Below are positions 1 through 8,410 of a stretch of 64,000 bases of DNA, piece after piece. Location of the stretch: positions 558,001 to 622,000 of the forward strand of contig NZ_BMQF01000003.1 in assembly GCF_014647975.1 (NCBI RefSeq), written 5' to 3'. Position numbers and translations under genes: made by a program. Source of the stretch: Streptomyces fumigatiscleroticus. GTDB taxonomy: Bacteria > Actinomycetota > Actinomycetes > Streptomycetales > Streptomycetaceae. The stretch's first letter is position 1, and every line of letters starts with the position of its first letter. The notes under the pieces are model-generated. The model had not been told where the DNA came from. It saw only the letters and a list, made by a program, of their open reading frames with translations, and made no database searches.

Positions 1-2
1 GC

Positions 3-473
3 TCGCGCCGGTCCGTGGTCGCCGCCTCGGCCGTGGGTGCCGTGTCGGCGGCGGCCCTGCTGGCCGGGTTCGCCTTCTCCGGCTCCTCGTCGCCGGGCGG
101 CGCGGAGGGCGGCCGGCGGGGCGACGGTGCGACGGCGTCGGAGTCCGAGGAGCCGGCGGAGCCGGCCACCCCGGTGCGGACGCCGGGCGGCACGGTCGGG
201 GAGCCGTCCACCGGCTCCTCCCCGGCCGTACCGGCCGCCACCCGGTCCTCCGGCGGCGGCGCGGCGGCGGACGCGCGGTCCGCGGCTCCGGACGTCGCGC
301 AGGGCACCGAGCGGCCGGTGAGCGGTGCGTCCGGGCCGTCGTCCGGCACGCCCACCGCGGGCACGACGACGGCCCCGGCCCCCACGGCGTCGGCCTCCAC
401 CGCCACTCCGACGGCGGGCGGCTTCGGTGACCGTCCCGGCTCCGGGCGGGGCGGCGGCAAGCACCGCCGGTGA
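3..473 (+). CDS. C-terminal part of an Ala/Pro/Ser/Thr-rich protein (5' end outside window)
   Basis: The frame is open from the first base of the window, so the true start may lie upstream; a GTG at 15 is the first possible start seen. One hydrophobic stretch (roughly residues 1-25) is followed by a long low-complexity tail rich in Gly, Ala, Pro, Ser and Thr that ends in a basic GKHRR-like tip. This looks like a single transmembrane anchor with an extracellular or disordered tail, as in the C-terminal half of many Streptomyces sigma/anti-sigma-associated or secreted proteins. I do not recognise the family. A strong hairpin follows the stop codon. Function unknown. Confidence 0.55.
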   Translation, partial: SRRSVVAASAVGAVSAAALLAGFAFSGSSSPGGAEGGRRGDGATASESEEPAEPATPVRTPGGTVGEPSTGSSPAVPAATRSSGGGAAADARSAAPDVAQGTERPVSGASGPSSGTPTAGTTTAPAPTASASTATPTAGGFGDRPGSGRGGGKHRR

Positions 474-476
474 TCC

Positions 477-500
477 CCGGACGCCGCCACCGGCGTCCGG
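477..500 (+). terminator. Hairpin terminator after the first gene
   Basis: Perfect 10-bp stem CCGGACGCCG / CGGCGTCCGG with a 4-nt loop, starting 3 nt after the stop codon of the preceding gene. It has no U-tract, as is usual in Streptomyces. Confidence 0.6.
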
Positions 501-526
501 AAATGCTCCCTTGTTCCCCTCCTGAG

Positions 527-547
527 CATGCGCTGACAATGCGCATG
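527..547. promoter_or_regulatory. Inverted repeat upstream of the serine protease
   Basis: CATGCGC - 7 nt - GCGCATG, perfect arms, about 55 nt before the protease start codon. The position fits an operator in the protease promoter. No regulator can be named from sequence alone. Confidence 0.4.
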
Positions 548-602
548 ACAAGACGGGTGTCCGGAAGATCTCCGGCGCCCACGTCTCCAGAGGGGACCCC
601 AC

Positions 603-1424
603 ATGAACAAGCCTCTCGTCGCCGCGCTCGCGTCCCTGCTGATCAGCGGGGCGGTCGCGGCACCGGCGGCGGCCACCCCCGCGGCCGCGCAAGCCGTCAC
701 CTTCGCCGGCACCGTCTCGCTCAGCAACTGCTCGGGCTCGGTGATCCGCTTCCCCGCCTCCGAGGACGACGACCCGGCCCTGGTCATGTCCAACGGCCAC
801 TGCCTGGAGTCCGGCTTCCCGGCACCCGGCGAGGTCGTGGTCGACCGGCCCTCCAGCCGCACCTTCGGCCTGCTCAACTCCTCCGGCACCCGGGTCGCCA
901 CCCTGCGCGCCAGCAAGATCGCGTACGCCACGATGACCGACACGGATGTCTCGCTGTACCAGCTCACCACCACGTACGCGCAGATCAGAAGCGCGTACGG
1001 GATCAGCGCGCTGACGCTGAACGACACCCACCCACTCGCCGGCACCGCCATCACCGTCGTCTCCGGCTACTGGAAGCGGACCTACTCCTGCACCGTCGAC
1101 GGGTTCGTGTACCGCCTGAAGGAGGGCGACTGGACCTGGAAGGACTCCGTCCGCTACACCTCCGGCTGCGACACCGTCGGCGGCACCTCCGGCTCGCCCG
1201 TGCTGGACACCGCCACCGGCCGGGTCGTCGCCGTCAACAACACCGGCAACGAGGACGGCGGGCGCTGCACGGTGAACAACCCCTGCGAGGTGGACGCGAA
1301 CGGCGCCGTGACCGTCCGGCAGGGCATCAACTACGCCCAGGAGACCTACCAGATACCGGCCTGCTTCGGCCTGGACAGCAAGCTCGACCTGAGCCGCAGC
1401 GGCTGCGTCCTGCCCAAGCCCTGA
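603..1424 (+). CDS. Secreted S1-family serine peptidase (trypsin/chymotrypsin-like)
   Basis: This is a 273-aa exported protease. A Sec signal peptide ends near residue 25-30 (ALA-type residues before the VTFAG start of the mature chain). The chymotrypsin-fold triad is visible: His in SNGHC, Asp in the TDTDVSLYQL segment, and Ser in GGTSGSPV. Cys residues flank the His and Ser loops as in secreted family members that use disulphides. ATG 603 follows AGAGGGG (about 590). There is little or no pro-region, unlike alpha-lytic or SGPB types, so it may not need a chaperone-like propeptide. It is monocistronic, with a hairpin before it and a REP-like element after it. The likely role is extracellular proteolysis; the substrate is unknown. 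Confidence 0.9.
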   Translation: MNKPLVAALASLLISGAVAAPAAATPAAAQAVTFAGTVSLSNCSGSVIRFPASEDDDPALVMSNGHCLESGFPAPGEVVVDRPSSRTFGLLNSSGTRVATLRASKIAYATMTDTDVSLYQLTTTYAQIRSAYGISALTLNDTHPLAGTAITVVSGYWKRTYSCTVDGFVYRLKEGDWTWKDSVRYTSGCDTVGGTSGSPVLDTATGRVVAVNNTGNEDGGRCTVNNPCEVDANGAVTVRQGINYAQETYQIPACFGLDSKLDLSRSGCVLPKP

Positions 1425-1466
1425 GCGCTCCGCGGTGAGTCCGGTGCGTGACCTGCGGGTTCGTCA

Positions 1467-1504
1467 GGGCTGGTCGCGCAGTTCCCCGCGCCCCTGAGGG
1501 GCGC
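1467..1504. repeat. Streptomyces intergenic REP-like element
   Basis: A GGCTGGTCGCGCAGTTCCCC-type sequence followed by the hairpin GCGCCCC-TGA-GGGGCGC. From memory, this sequence family is scattered through intergenic regions of many Streptomyces genomes. It lies between convergent genes and may also act as a terminator. Confidence 0.6.
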
Positions 1505-1532
1505 TGCCGCGCCGGGCGGGGCGGGCGGCCGG

Positions 1533-3158
1533 TCACCGGGGTGTCCGGCGCACCGCCCGTCCCGCCAGCACATCCGTCCGGCGGCCGTCCTCGATGACGA
1601 ACCGGCCGTCGACCAGGACGTACGGGATGCCCGTCGGCAGGGTGCGCGGCCGCTCGAAGGTGCTGCCCGCCGCGACCGTGGCCGGGTCGAAGAGCACCAG
1701 GTCGGCCCGGTACCCCTCACGGACAAGACCGCGGTCGGGCAGCCCCAGCCGGGCCGCCGGGCGCGAGGTCAGATGCGCGACGCACTCCTCCAGCGACAGC
1801 ACGCCCAGCTCCCGCACGTAGTGGCCGAGATAGCGCGGGAAGGTGCCCCAGGCCCGCGGGTGCGGCTTGCCGCCCTGGAGGATGCCGTCGGAGCCGCCGG
1901 TGTGCACGCGGTGGCGCATGATGGCCCGCACGTTCTCCTCGTGGCCGACGTGCTGGAGGATCGTCGGGCCCAGCCGGTCCGCCAGCAGCAGCCGGCGGGC
2001 GAGGGCCCAGGGCTCCTCGCCGCGCAGCCGCGCCGACTCCAGGACCGTACGGCCCACGTACCCCGCGAGCGACGGGTCGGTGACGCCCGAGATCTCGATG
2101 GTGTCCCACTCGACGGGCACGCCGTGGCAGCCGTCGGCGCCCGCCACCTCCAGGTCGTGGCGGATCCGCGCGGCGGTCCCCTCGTCGGCCAGCCGCCGCA
2201 GGATCTCCTCGGGGCCGCCCTCGCTCGCCCAGCTCGGCAGCAGCGCCACCAGGGTGGTGCAGCCGGGGGTGTAGGGGTAGGTGTCGAGCGTGATGTCGGC
2301 GCCGCCGGCCAGCGCCTCGTCCAGCAGCGCCAGCAGCTCGGGCGCCCGGCCCTCGTTCACGCCGAAGTTCATGGTGGCGTGGGCGAGATGGAGGGGGCAG
2401 CCCGCCGCACGGGTCAGCTCCACCATCTCCTTGTACGCCTGGAGGGCGCCCGCGCCGTAGGAGCGGTGGTGCGGGCAGTAGTAGCCCCCGTATCCGGCCA
2501 CCACCCGGCAGAGCTCGGTCAGTTCGGCGTCCTCGGCGTACATGCCGGGCGTGTACGTCAGCCCGGACGACAGGCCGACCGCGCCCTGTTCCATCCCCTC
2601 GGCGACCAGCCGCCGCATCCGGTCCAGCTCGGCGGGCGTGGCCGCGCGGTCCTCCCAGCCGACGGCGAGCGCCCGGACCGTGCCCTGCGGGATGAGATAG
2701 GCCGCGTTCACGGCGATGCCCCGGCCGTCGACGCCGCGGTCGAGCCGGTCGAGGTACTCGCCGACCGACCGCCAGTCGAAGTCGATGTCGTCGCCATACC
2801 CGTTCCAGCCCGCGATCGCCCGGCGCACCTCGCCCAGCGTGCGGTCGTCGACCGGCGCGTACGACAGCCCGTCCTGGCCGAGCACCTCCAGGGTGACGCC
2901 CTGCGCGGCCTTGGCGCTGTGGTCGGGGTCGCGCAGCAGGGCGAGATCGCTGTGGGCGTGCATGTCGATGAAGCCGGGGGACAGGGCCAGCCCCTCGGCG
3001 TCCAGCTCGCGCATGGCGTCCGGGCGCTGGCAGCCCGCCGCGGCGGCCTCCTTCACGATCGCCACGATCCGGCCGTCGTCGACCACCACGTCGGCGCGGT
3101 ACGACGGGGCGCCGGAGCCGTCCACGACCTCCGCGTCCCGGATGACCAGGTCCTCCAC
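1533..3158 (-). CDS. N-acyl-D-amino-acid deacylase (amidohydrolase superfamily)
   Basis: This 541-aa protein has the D-aminoacylase/N-acyl-D-Glu/Asp deacylase layout. A small N-terminal beta-sandwich (residues 1-55) precedes the metal-binding HAHSD motif at about 66-70. Further metal or catalytic His occur in HLAHAT and HVGHEEN, followed by the HTGGSDG motif with the catalytic Asp. The C-terminal sandwich contains the RADLVLFD-type strand. It hydrolyses N-acyl-D-amino acids to free D-amino acid plus carboxylate in the cytoplasm. The GTG start at 3158 is preceded by AGGAGG overlapping the stop region of the upstream PLP-enzyme gene 9 nt away, so the two are cotranscribed. Substrate side chain cannot be read from the sequence. 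Confidence 0.9.
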   Translation of the reverse strand: MEDLVIRDAEVVDGSGAPSYRADVVVDDGRIVAIVKEAAAAGCQRPDAMRELDAEGLALSPGFIDMHAHSDLALLRDPDHSAKAAQGVTLEVLGQDGLSYAPVDDRTLGEVRRAIAGWNGYGDDIDFDWRSVGEYLDRLDRGVDGRGIAVNAAYLIPQGTVRALAVGWEDRAATPAELDRMRRLVAEGMEQGAVGLSSGLTYTPGMYAEDAELTELCRVVAGYGGYYCPHHRSYGAGALQAYKEMVELTRAAGCPLHLAHATMNFGVNEGRAPELLALLDEALAGGADITLDTYPYTPGCTTLVALLPSWASEGGPEEILRRLADEGTAARIRHDLEVAGADGCHGVPVEWDTIEISGVTDPSLAGYVGRTVLESARLRGEEPWALARRLLLADRLGPTILQHVGHEENVRAIMRHRVHTGGSDGILQGGKPHPRAWGTFPRYLGHYVRELGVLSLEECVAHLTSRPAARLGLPDRGLVREGYRADLVLFDPATVAAGSTFERPRTLPTGIPYVLVDGRFVIEDGRRTDVLAGRAVRRTPR

Positions 3159-3167
3159 GACCGCCTC

Positions 3168-4433
3168 CTAGAAGAACGTACGGATGTAGTCGACGACCGT
3201 GCCGTCGGCCTGCGCAAGGGGGATCAGCGGCCACTTGTCGAAGGACGTGCACGGGTGGGACAGACCCAGGCCCAGCCAGTCGCCGACCGCCAGATCCGCC
3301 TCCGGCCCGGTGCGCAGCCAGGCGTGCTGGTCGGACAGGGCGGTGACCTCGATGCCGGTGGCCGGGCGCTCGGTGCCGTCCCGGCGGACCACCTGGGCGA
3401 AGGGCAGGTGCAGGTCGTAGGCGGCGTCCCGCTTGCCCGCGTTGGCGAAGGCCTGCTCGGGCGAGGGGCGGGAGACGACCTGGGCCCACAGCCGGAACGC
3501 CGGCTGAAGGGCGCCCTCCTCGGGGACGCGGTTGAACGGGGTCAGCTCGCGGTAGTGGCCGTCGTCGTGCGAGACGTAGGCGCCGGAGCGCAGCAGCTTC
3601 AGGACGGGGAGGGAGAGTCCGGCAATCTCGGCGAAGACCTCGGCCACCGCGTCGAACCAGGCGCTGCCGCCCGCGCTCACCACGATCTCGTCCAGCCCCG
3701 CGAAGCGCCCCGCCCTGTCGAAGCCGGCGGCCAGGGCGACGAGCCGGCGCAGGTAGGCGCGTACGCGCTCCGGGTCGGCCCCGGGGACCTCTCCCTCGTA
3801 GCCGGCGACGCCGGCCAGCCGCAGGGTGCGGGCGGCGGCCACCGCGTCGGCGACGGCCGCGCACTCCGCCTCCGTGCGCACCCCGGTCCGGGCGCCCTCG
3901 CCCGCGGCCAGCTCCACCACGACGTCCAGCGGCCGGGCGGCTCCCGCCAGCGCGGCGTCCATCAGCTCCACCCCGCGCACGGAGTCGACGTAGCAGACGA
4001 AGCGGAAGGCCGGGTCGGTGTCCAGCTGCGCGGAGATCCAGCGCAGGGCCGCCGGGTCGAGGAGCTCGTTGGCGAGGAAGATCCGGCGGACCCCGAACGC
4101 CCGCGCCACCCGCACCTGGTGCGGCACCGCCAGCGTGATGCCCCAGGCGCCGTGGTCGATCTGACGCTGGAAGAGCTGCGGGGCCATGGAGGTCTTGCCG
4201 TGCGGCGCGAAGGCGAGGCCGTGCCGGGCCGCGTAGGTCTCCATCAGCTTCAGGTTGTGCTCCAGGCGCTCGGCGGAGAGCGCCAGGACGGGGGTGGTGA
4301 AGCCGCCGGTGAACAGGTTGCGGCGCTGGGCGGCCAGCTCGCCGACGGTCAGTCCGTCGGCGTCCGGCGGGAGGCCCTTGAAGCGGTGGTCGACGCGTTC
4401 CTCGGCCAGCCGGGCAAGCGCTTCAACGGCCAT
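3168..4433 (-). CDS. PLP fold-type III D-serine dehydratase / D-threonine aldolase-like enzyme
   Basis: 421 aa with an alanine-racemase-like TIM barrel. The PLP-lysine candidate lies in the APHGKTSMAP segment near residue 77. The C-terminal beta domain carries an SHPCTSFDKW motif, and the HxC pair matches the Zn ligands of eukaryotic-type D-serine dehydratase and D-threonine aldolase. It probably eliminates or cleaves D-beta-hydroxy amino acids released by the neighbouring deacylase. The start is set at ATG 4433, which follows GGGAGG; a longer reading to 4493 lacks a ribosome-binding site and would overlap the operator. It is first in a minus-strand pair, diverging from the kinase-iclR-ridA-gntP arm. 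RidA in that arm would handle a 2-aminoacrylate product, which favours dehydratase activity. Confidence 0.85.
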   Translation of the reverse strand: MAVEALARLAEERVDHRFKGLPPDADGLTVGELAAQRRNLFTGGFTTPVLALSAERLEHNLKLMETYAARHGLAFAPHGKTSMAPQLFQRQIDHGAWGITLAVPHQVRVARAFGVRRIFLANELLDPAALRWISAQLDTDPAFRFVCYVDSVRGVELMDAALAGAARPLDVVVELAAGEGARTGVRTEAECAAVADAVAAARTLRLAGVAGYEGEVPGADPERVRAYLRRLVALAAGFDRAGRFAGLDEIVVSAGGSAWFDAVAEVFAEIAGLSLPVLKLLRSGAYVSHDDGHYRELTPFNRVPEEGALQPAFRLWAQVVSRPSPEQAFANAGKRDAAYDLHLPFAQVVRRDGTERPATGIEVTALSDQHAWLRTGPEADLAVGDWLGLGLSHPCTSFDKWPLIPLAQADGTVVDYIRTFF

Positions 4434-4454
4434 GGAGCCTCCCTGATCTGGTGT

Positions 4455-4471
4455 GTTGCATGCTCTGCAAC
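4455..4471. promoter_or_regulatory. Candidate IclR operator in divergent promoter region
   Basis: Perfect inverted repeat GTTGCA-TGCTC-TGCAAC, 22 nt upstream of the PLP-enzyme start and about 100 nt upstream of the kinase start. A site of this size between two divergent arms, one of which encodes an IclR regulator, fits an IclR operator controlling both arms. The assignment is inference. Confidence 0.6.
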
Positions 4472-4572
4472 GGTCATTGCGTATACCGCTCACTGCTGTC
4501 TAACATCTCGGCCAACGCCGGTCAATGGAGCCGCCACGGGCCGCGTACGACCCAGGAGGAGCTGCCGCCATC

Positions 4573-5619
4573 GTGACCGCCGACGGACTTCCCGCCCCCG
4601 CTCCCGACGTCGTGGACGTCGTCACGCTCGGCGAGTCCATGGTCACCTTCCTGCCCTCCCGGCCGGGCCGCCTCGCCGACGTCCCCTCCTTCGACCGGGC
4701 CATCGGCGGCGCGGAGTCCAACGTGGCCTGCGCACTGGCCGCCGCCGGGCACCGGACGCGGTGGGTCGGCCGGGTCGGCGCCGACGGGTTCGGCGACCAT
4801 CTTGTCGAGGCGATCGCCGCCCATGGCGTCGATGTCTCGGCCGTACGCCGGGATCCCGCGCGGCCGACCGGCGTGTACTTCCGCACGGCCGGCGACCGGG
4901 CCACCGACGCGCACGAGGTGGCGTACTACCGGGCGGGGTCGGCGGCGTCCGCGATGGCCGTGGACACCGTGGACCTGGCGGCCGTCCGGGCGGGACGCGT
5001 GCTCCATCTCTCCGGGATCACGGCCGCGCTCTCCGCCGGGTGCCTGCACCTGATGCGCGAGCTGACCGCCCGGCGCCCCGGCCGCCCGCTCGTCTCCTTC
5101 GACGTCAACCACCGGCCGGGGCTGTGGCGCGGCCCCGGCCGGGCCGACGGCTCGCGGGTCCTGCTGGAGCTGGCGCGGGGCGCGGACATCGTGTTCGTGG
5201 GCGAGGACGAGGCCTGGGGGCTGGACGGCGCCGAGGCCGTCCGGGCCGCGCTGCCCGAGCCGGAATGGGTCGTGGTCAAGCAGGGCGGCGCCGGGGCCAC
5301 CGTGTTCCACGGACGGGAGGCGACCTTCGTCCCCGCCCCGCGGGTCGACGTGGTCGCCGCCGTCGGCGCCGGGGACGCCTTCGCCGCCGGGTTCCTCTCC
5401 GCCACCCTGCGCGGGCTGCCCGTGCGCGACCGGCTGCGGCACGGGCACCTGATGGCCGCCGCCGCGCTCACCGTCCCCGGCGACCTCGCCCCGCCCCCCG
5501 CCCGCGACCACGCCGACCGCCTGGCCGCCCTCGACGACGCGGCGTGGGGGAGACTTCGACTCGGCCCCGGCTGGACCCGGACGACGAACGGGGCCGAGAG
5601 GGAGGTACGCACGCCATGA
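4573..5619 (+). CDS. PfkB-family carbohydrate kinase (KDG-kinase-like)
   Basis: 348-aa ribokinase/PfkB-fold kinase. It has the N-terminal substrate region with GGAESNVACALA (about residues 46-57) and the C-terminal PfkB signature with catalytic Asp in VGAGDAFAAGF (about 260-270). The closest pattern is 2-keto-3-deoxygluconate kinase, which phosphorylates KDG to KDPG; sugar specificity is not proven. The GTG start at 4573 is chosen because AGGAGGA lies 12 nt upstream; an in-frame ATG at 4525 has no ribosome-binding site. The stop overlaps the iclR start by ATGA. A sugar kinase inside a D-amino-acid operon is odd and suggests that amino-sugar or acyl-amino-acid-sugar conjugates could be the real substrate. 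Confidence 0.85.
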   Translation: MTADGLPAPAPDVVDVVTLGESMVTFLPSRPGRLADVPSFDRAIGGAESNVACALAAAGHRTRWVGRVGADGFGDHLVEAIAAHGVDVSAVRRDPARPTGVYFRTAGDRATDAHEVAYYRAGSAASAMAVDTVDLAAVRAGRVLHLSGITAALSAGCLHLMRELTARRPGRPLVSFDVNHRPGLWRGPGRADGSRVLLELARGADIVFVGEDEAWGLDGAEAVRAALPEPEWVVVKQGGAGATVFHGREATFVPAPRVDVVAAVGAGDAFAAGFLSATLRGLPVRDRLRHGHLMAAAALTVPGDLAPPPARDHADRLAALDDAAWGRLRLGPGWTRTTNGAEREVRTP

Positions 5620-6389
5620 GCCAGACCGTCGACCGCGCGCTCAGCATCCTGCCGCTGCTCGCCGAGGGCCCCGCCGACCTGGGCCGGGTCGCCGACCGCC
5701 TCGGCGTGCACAAGTCCACCGCCCTCAGACTGCTGCGCACCCTGCACGAGCACGGCTTCGTCTACCGCCAGTCCGACCAGCGCTACCGCCTCGGCGCCCG
5801 TCTGATCGCCCTCGCCCAGGAGGCGATGGAGAACCTCGACGTCCGCGAGATCGCCCACCCCCATCTCGTCCGCCTCAACGAGGAGTGCGGCCACACCGTG
5901 CACCTCGCCGTGTACGAGGAGAACGAGGTCCTCTACATCGACAAGGTGGAGAGCCGCTACCCGGTGCGGATGTACTCGCGGATCGGCAAGCCCGTCGCGA
6001 TCACCGTCGCGGCCGTGGCCAAGCTGCTCCTGGCCGACCTCCCCGAAGCCGAGCGCCGCGCCCTCGCGGACCAGCTCGACTACCCCTTGTACACGGCCCG
6101 TTCGACGCCCAACGCGCCCGCCTTCCTGCGGGAGCTGGAGAAGGTGCGCGAACAGGGCTGGGCCACCGACCTGGGCGGCCACGAGGAGTCCATCAACTGC
6201 GTCGCCGCACCCGTCCGCGGCGCCGACGGCCGGGTCGTCGCCGCCATGTCGGTCTCCGCGCCCAACGTCGTCGTCACCGCCGACGAACTCCTCACCCTGC
6301 TCCCGCTGGTGCGCCGTACGGCGGACGCCATCAGCGGCGAGTACTCCGGCAGGACCCCCGTACCAGCACCCGACAGGGACATCCCATGA
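5616..6389 (+). CDS. IclR-family transcriptional regulator
   Basis: 257 aa. An N-terminal winged HTH (residues 1-65, with LGVHKSTALRLLRTL as the recognition region) is followed by the IclR effector-binding domain (about 75-250). ATG 5616 is embedded in the kinase stop (4-nt ATGA overlap) and follows GGGAGG. Translational coupling to the kinase and RidA genes makes it the pathway-specific regulator of this island, probably binding the palindrome at 4455-4471. IclR proteins commonly repress divergent catabolic genes and release on binding a pathway intermediate; the ligand is unknown. Confidence 0.93.
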   Translation: MSQTVDRALSILPLLAEGPADLGRVADRLGVHKSTALRLLRTLHEHGFVYRQSDQRYRLGARLIALAQEAMENLDVREIAHPHLVRLNEECGHTVHLAVYEENEVLYIDKVESRYPVRMYSRIGKPVAITVAAVAKLLLADLPEAERRALADQLDYPLYTARSTPNAPAFLRELEKVREQGWATDLGGHEESINCVAAPVRGADGRVVAAMSVSAPNVVVTADELLTLLPLVRRTADAISGEYSGRTPVPAPDRDIP

Positions 6390-6796
6390 CCGACAAGATC
6401 GCACTCACCCCCAAGACCCACACCACCCCGCCCGCGAAGTTCTCCCACGGCGTGAGGAAGGGCAACATCCTCCAGGTCGCCGGCCAGGTCGGCTTCCTGC
6501 CCGCCGAGGAGGGCAAGCCGCCCACGCCGGCCGGCCCGACCCTGCGCGAGCAGACCCTCCAGACCCTCGCCAACGTCAAGGCGATCCTGGAAGAGGGCGG
6601 CGCCACCTGGGACGACGTCATGATGATCCGCGTCTATCTCACGGACGTCGACCACTTCGCCGAGATGAACGACCTCTACGACGCCTACTTCGAGGAGCAG
6701 GGCCTCACCCAGCCGCCCGCCGCGCGCACCACCGTCTACGTCGGTCTGCCCGCCGGACTCCTCATCGAGATCGACGCGCTCGCCGTCCTCGGCTGA
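6386..6796 (+). CDS. ridA: RidA/YjgF-family enamine/imine deaminase
   Basis: 136-aa single-domain RidA protein of the usual length. The conserved C-terminal part includes PPAARTTVYVGLP, with the Arg that binds carboxylate, and LLIEIDALA. RidA hydrolyses reactive 2-aminoacrylate and related imines made by PLP dehydratases, which fits the D-serine dehydratase-like enzyme encoded in the divergent arm. The start ATG overlaps the iclR stop by 4 nt. It is followed by a hairpin and then the GntP permease. It is probably a dedicated detoxifying enzyme of the pathway, but other RidA subfamilies have unrelated roles. Confidence 0.9.
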   Translation: MTDKIALTPKTHTTPPAKFSHGVRKGNILQVAGQVGFLPAEEGKPPTPAGPTLREQTLQTLANVKAILEEGGATWDDVMMIRVYLTDVDHFAEMNDLYDAYFEEQGLTQPPAARTTVYVGLPAGLLIEIDALAVLG

Positions 6797-6837
6797 CCCG
6801 CCGACGACCCCGTATCTCCCGCACGCCGCACACGGCG

Positions 6838-6863
6838 CGGCGCTCCCGCTGTCCGGAGCGCCG
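6838..6863 (+). terminator. Hairpin between ridA and gntP genes
   Basis: CGGCGCTCC / GGAGCGCCG, 9-bp stem with 8-nt loop, 41 nt after the ridA stop. It may be a partial terminator or processing site that lowers permease expression within the operon. Confidence 0.5.
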
Positions 6864-6917
6864 TGCCGCGCTCCTCCCTGCCCGGAAGCAGTACATGTTG
6901 ACGCAGAGGACCCCCGG

Positions 6918-8405
6918 ATGTCCCCACTGTCCCTCCCGCTCGCCGCGTCCGCGGCCGCCGAGACCCCGCCCCACACCGGCGGCCTGCTCCTGCTGATCGA
7001 CGGCACGGCCGGTCTGCTGACCGTCGCCGCCATCGGCATCGCGCTCCTGCTCTTCCTGATCATCAAGGTCCGGCTCCAGCCGTTCGTCGCGCTGCTCGCC
7101 GTCTCCATGGCCGTCGGTCTGCTCGCGGGCCTGTCGGTCACCGAACTCTTCGGCACCGTCCAGAGATCCGACGCCGTCTCCACCATCGAGTCCGGCATGG
7201 GCGGCATCCTCGGCCATGTCGCGATCATCATCGGCCTGGGCACCATGCTCGGCGCGATCCTGGAGGTCAGCGGCGGCGCGGAGGTGCTGGCCTCCCGGCT
7301 GCTCGGTCTCTTCGGCGAGCAGCGGGCACCGCTCGCCATGGGCCTCACCGGCCTGATCTTCGGCATCCCGGTCTTCTTCGACGTCGGCATCTTCGTCCTG
7401 GCCCCGATCGTCTACGCCGCCGCCAAGAGGTCCGGCAAGTCGATCCTGCTGTACTGCCTGCCGCTGCTCGCGGGCCTGTCCATGACCCACGCCTTCCTGC
7501 CGCCGCACCCCGGTCCGGTGGCCGCCGCCGGTCTGCTCCACGTCGACCTCGGCTGGGTGATCCTCATGGGCATCGTCTGCGGTGTCCCCGCGGTGCTGGC
7601 CGCGTGGGCGTTCTCGGCGTGGATCGGCCGGCGGATCTTCGTCCCGGTCCCGCAGGACATGGTGGAGGCGGCCGAGGAGGCCAGGCGCGCCGTGCTGGAG
7701 GAGCAGCGCGCGGGCGGCGTGGAACCGCGCGAGGAGCCGGTGCCGCTGGGCACGGTCCTCGGCATCATCGGCACACCGCTGGTGCTGATCCTGGCGGCCA
7801 CCTTCTCCTCCATCGCCCTGGACCCCTCCACCGGCCGTTCGGTGATCGAGTTCTTCGGCAACCCCTTCGTGGCCCTGACCATCGCCCTGCTCCTCGCCTA
7901 CTACCTGCTCGGCATCCGGCGCGGCTGGACCCGCAAGTCCCTGGAGACCGTCTCGACGGCCTCGCTCAAGCCGGTCGGCAACATCCTGCTGGTGGTCGGC
8001 GCCGGCGGTGTCTTCGGCGCGATCCTCAAGGCCAGCGGTGTCGCCCAGGCTTTGTCCGACACCTTCAACGACGTCGGCCTGCCGGTGATCGTGCTGTCCT
8101 ATCTGATCTCCGTGGTCCTGCGGGTCGCCCAGGGCTCGGCGACGGTGGCGATCGTGACGACGGCGGGCATCGTCGCCCCGCTGCTCGCCGAGGGCGACCA
8201 CTCCCAGGCCTTCACCGCGCTGGTCATCATGGCCGTCTCGGCGGGCTCCATCTTCGCCTCGCACGTCAACGACGGCGGCTTCTGGATGGTCGCCAAGTAC
8301 TTCGGCATCAGCGAGCGGGACACGCTGCGGACGTGGACCGTGCTGGAGAGCGTGCTGTCGCTGGCGGGGTTCGCGGTGGCGGCCGTCTTGAGCATCTTCG
8401 TATAA
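6918..8405 (+). CDS. GntP-family permease (gluconate/D-serine type)
   Basis: 495 aa with about 12-13 predicted membrane helices and GntP-family motifs such as GIPVFFDVGIFVL and the SHVNDGGFW segment near the C terminus. The family imports gluconate, related sugar acids or D-serine by proton symport. With a KDG-kinase-like enzyme on one side and D-amino-acid enzymes on the other, either substrate class is possible. ATG 6918 is preceded by AGAGGA at about 6905. It is the last gene of the plus arm of the IclR island. Confidence 0.9.
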   Translation: MSPLSLPLAASAAAETPPHTGGLLLLIDGTAGLLTVAAIGIALLLFLIIKVRLQPFVALLAVSMAVGLLAGLSVTELFGTVQRSDAVSTIESGMGGILGHVAIIIGLGTMLGAILEVSGGAEVLASRLLGLFGEQRAPLAMGLTGLIFGIPVFFDVGIFVLAPIVYAAAKRSGKSILLYCLPLLAGLSMTHAFLPPHPGPVAAAGLLHVDLGWVILMGIVCGVPAVLAAWAFSAWIGRRIFVPVPQDMVEAAEEARRAVLEEQRAGGVEPREEPVPLGTVLGIIGTPLVLILAATFSSIALDPSTGRSVIEFFGNPFVALTIALLLAYYLLGIRRGWTRKSLETVSTASLKPVGNILLVVGAGGVFGAILKASGVAQALSDTFNDVGLPVIVLSYLISVVLRVAQGSATVAIVTTAGIVAPLLAEGDHSQAFTALVIMAVSAGSIFASHVNDGGFWMVAKYFGISERDTLRTWTVLESVLSLAGFAVAAVLSIFV

Positions 8406-8410
8406 CGATG

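Noticed and set aside
1773..6389. A 1538-codon plus-strand open frame antisense to the deacylase and PLP-enzyme genes
   Set aside because: Shadow frame in very GC-rich DNA. The translation is His/Gln/Arg/Val-rich without domains; only its last 257 codons (from 5616) are the real IclR gene.
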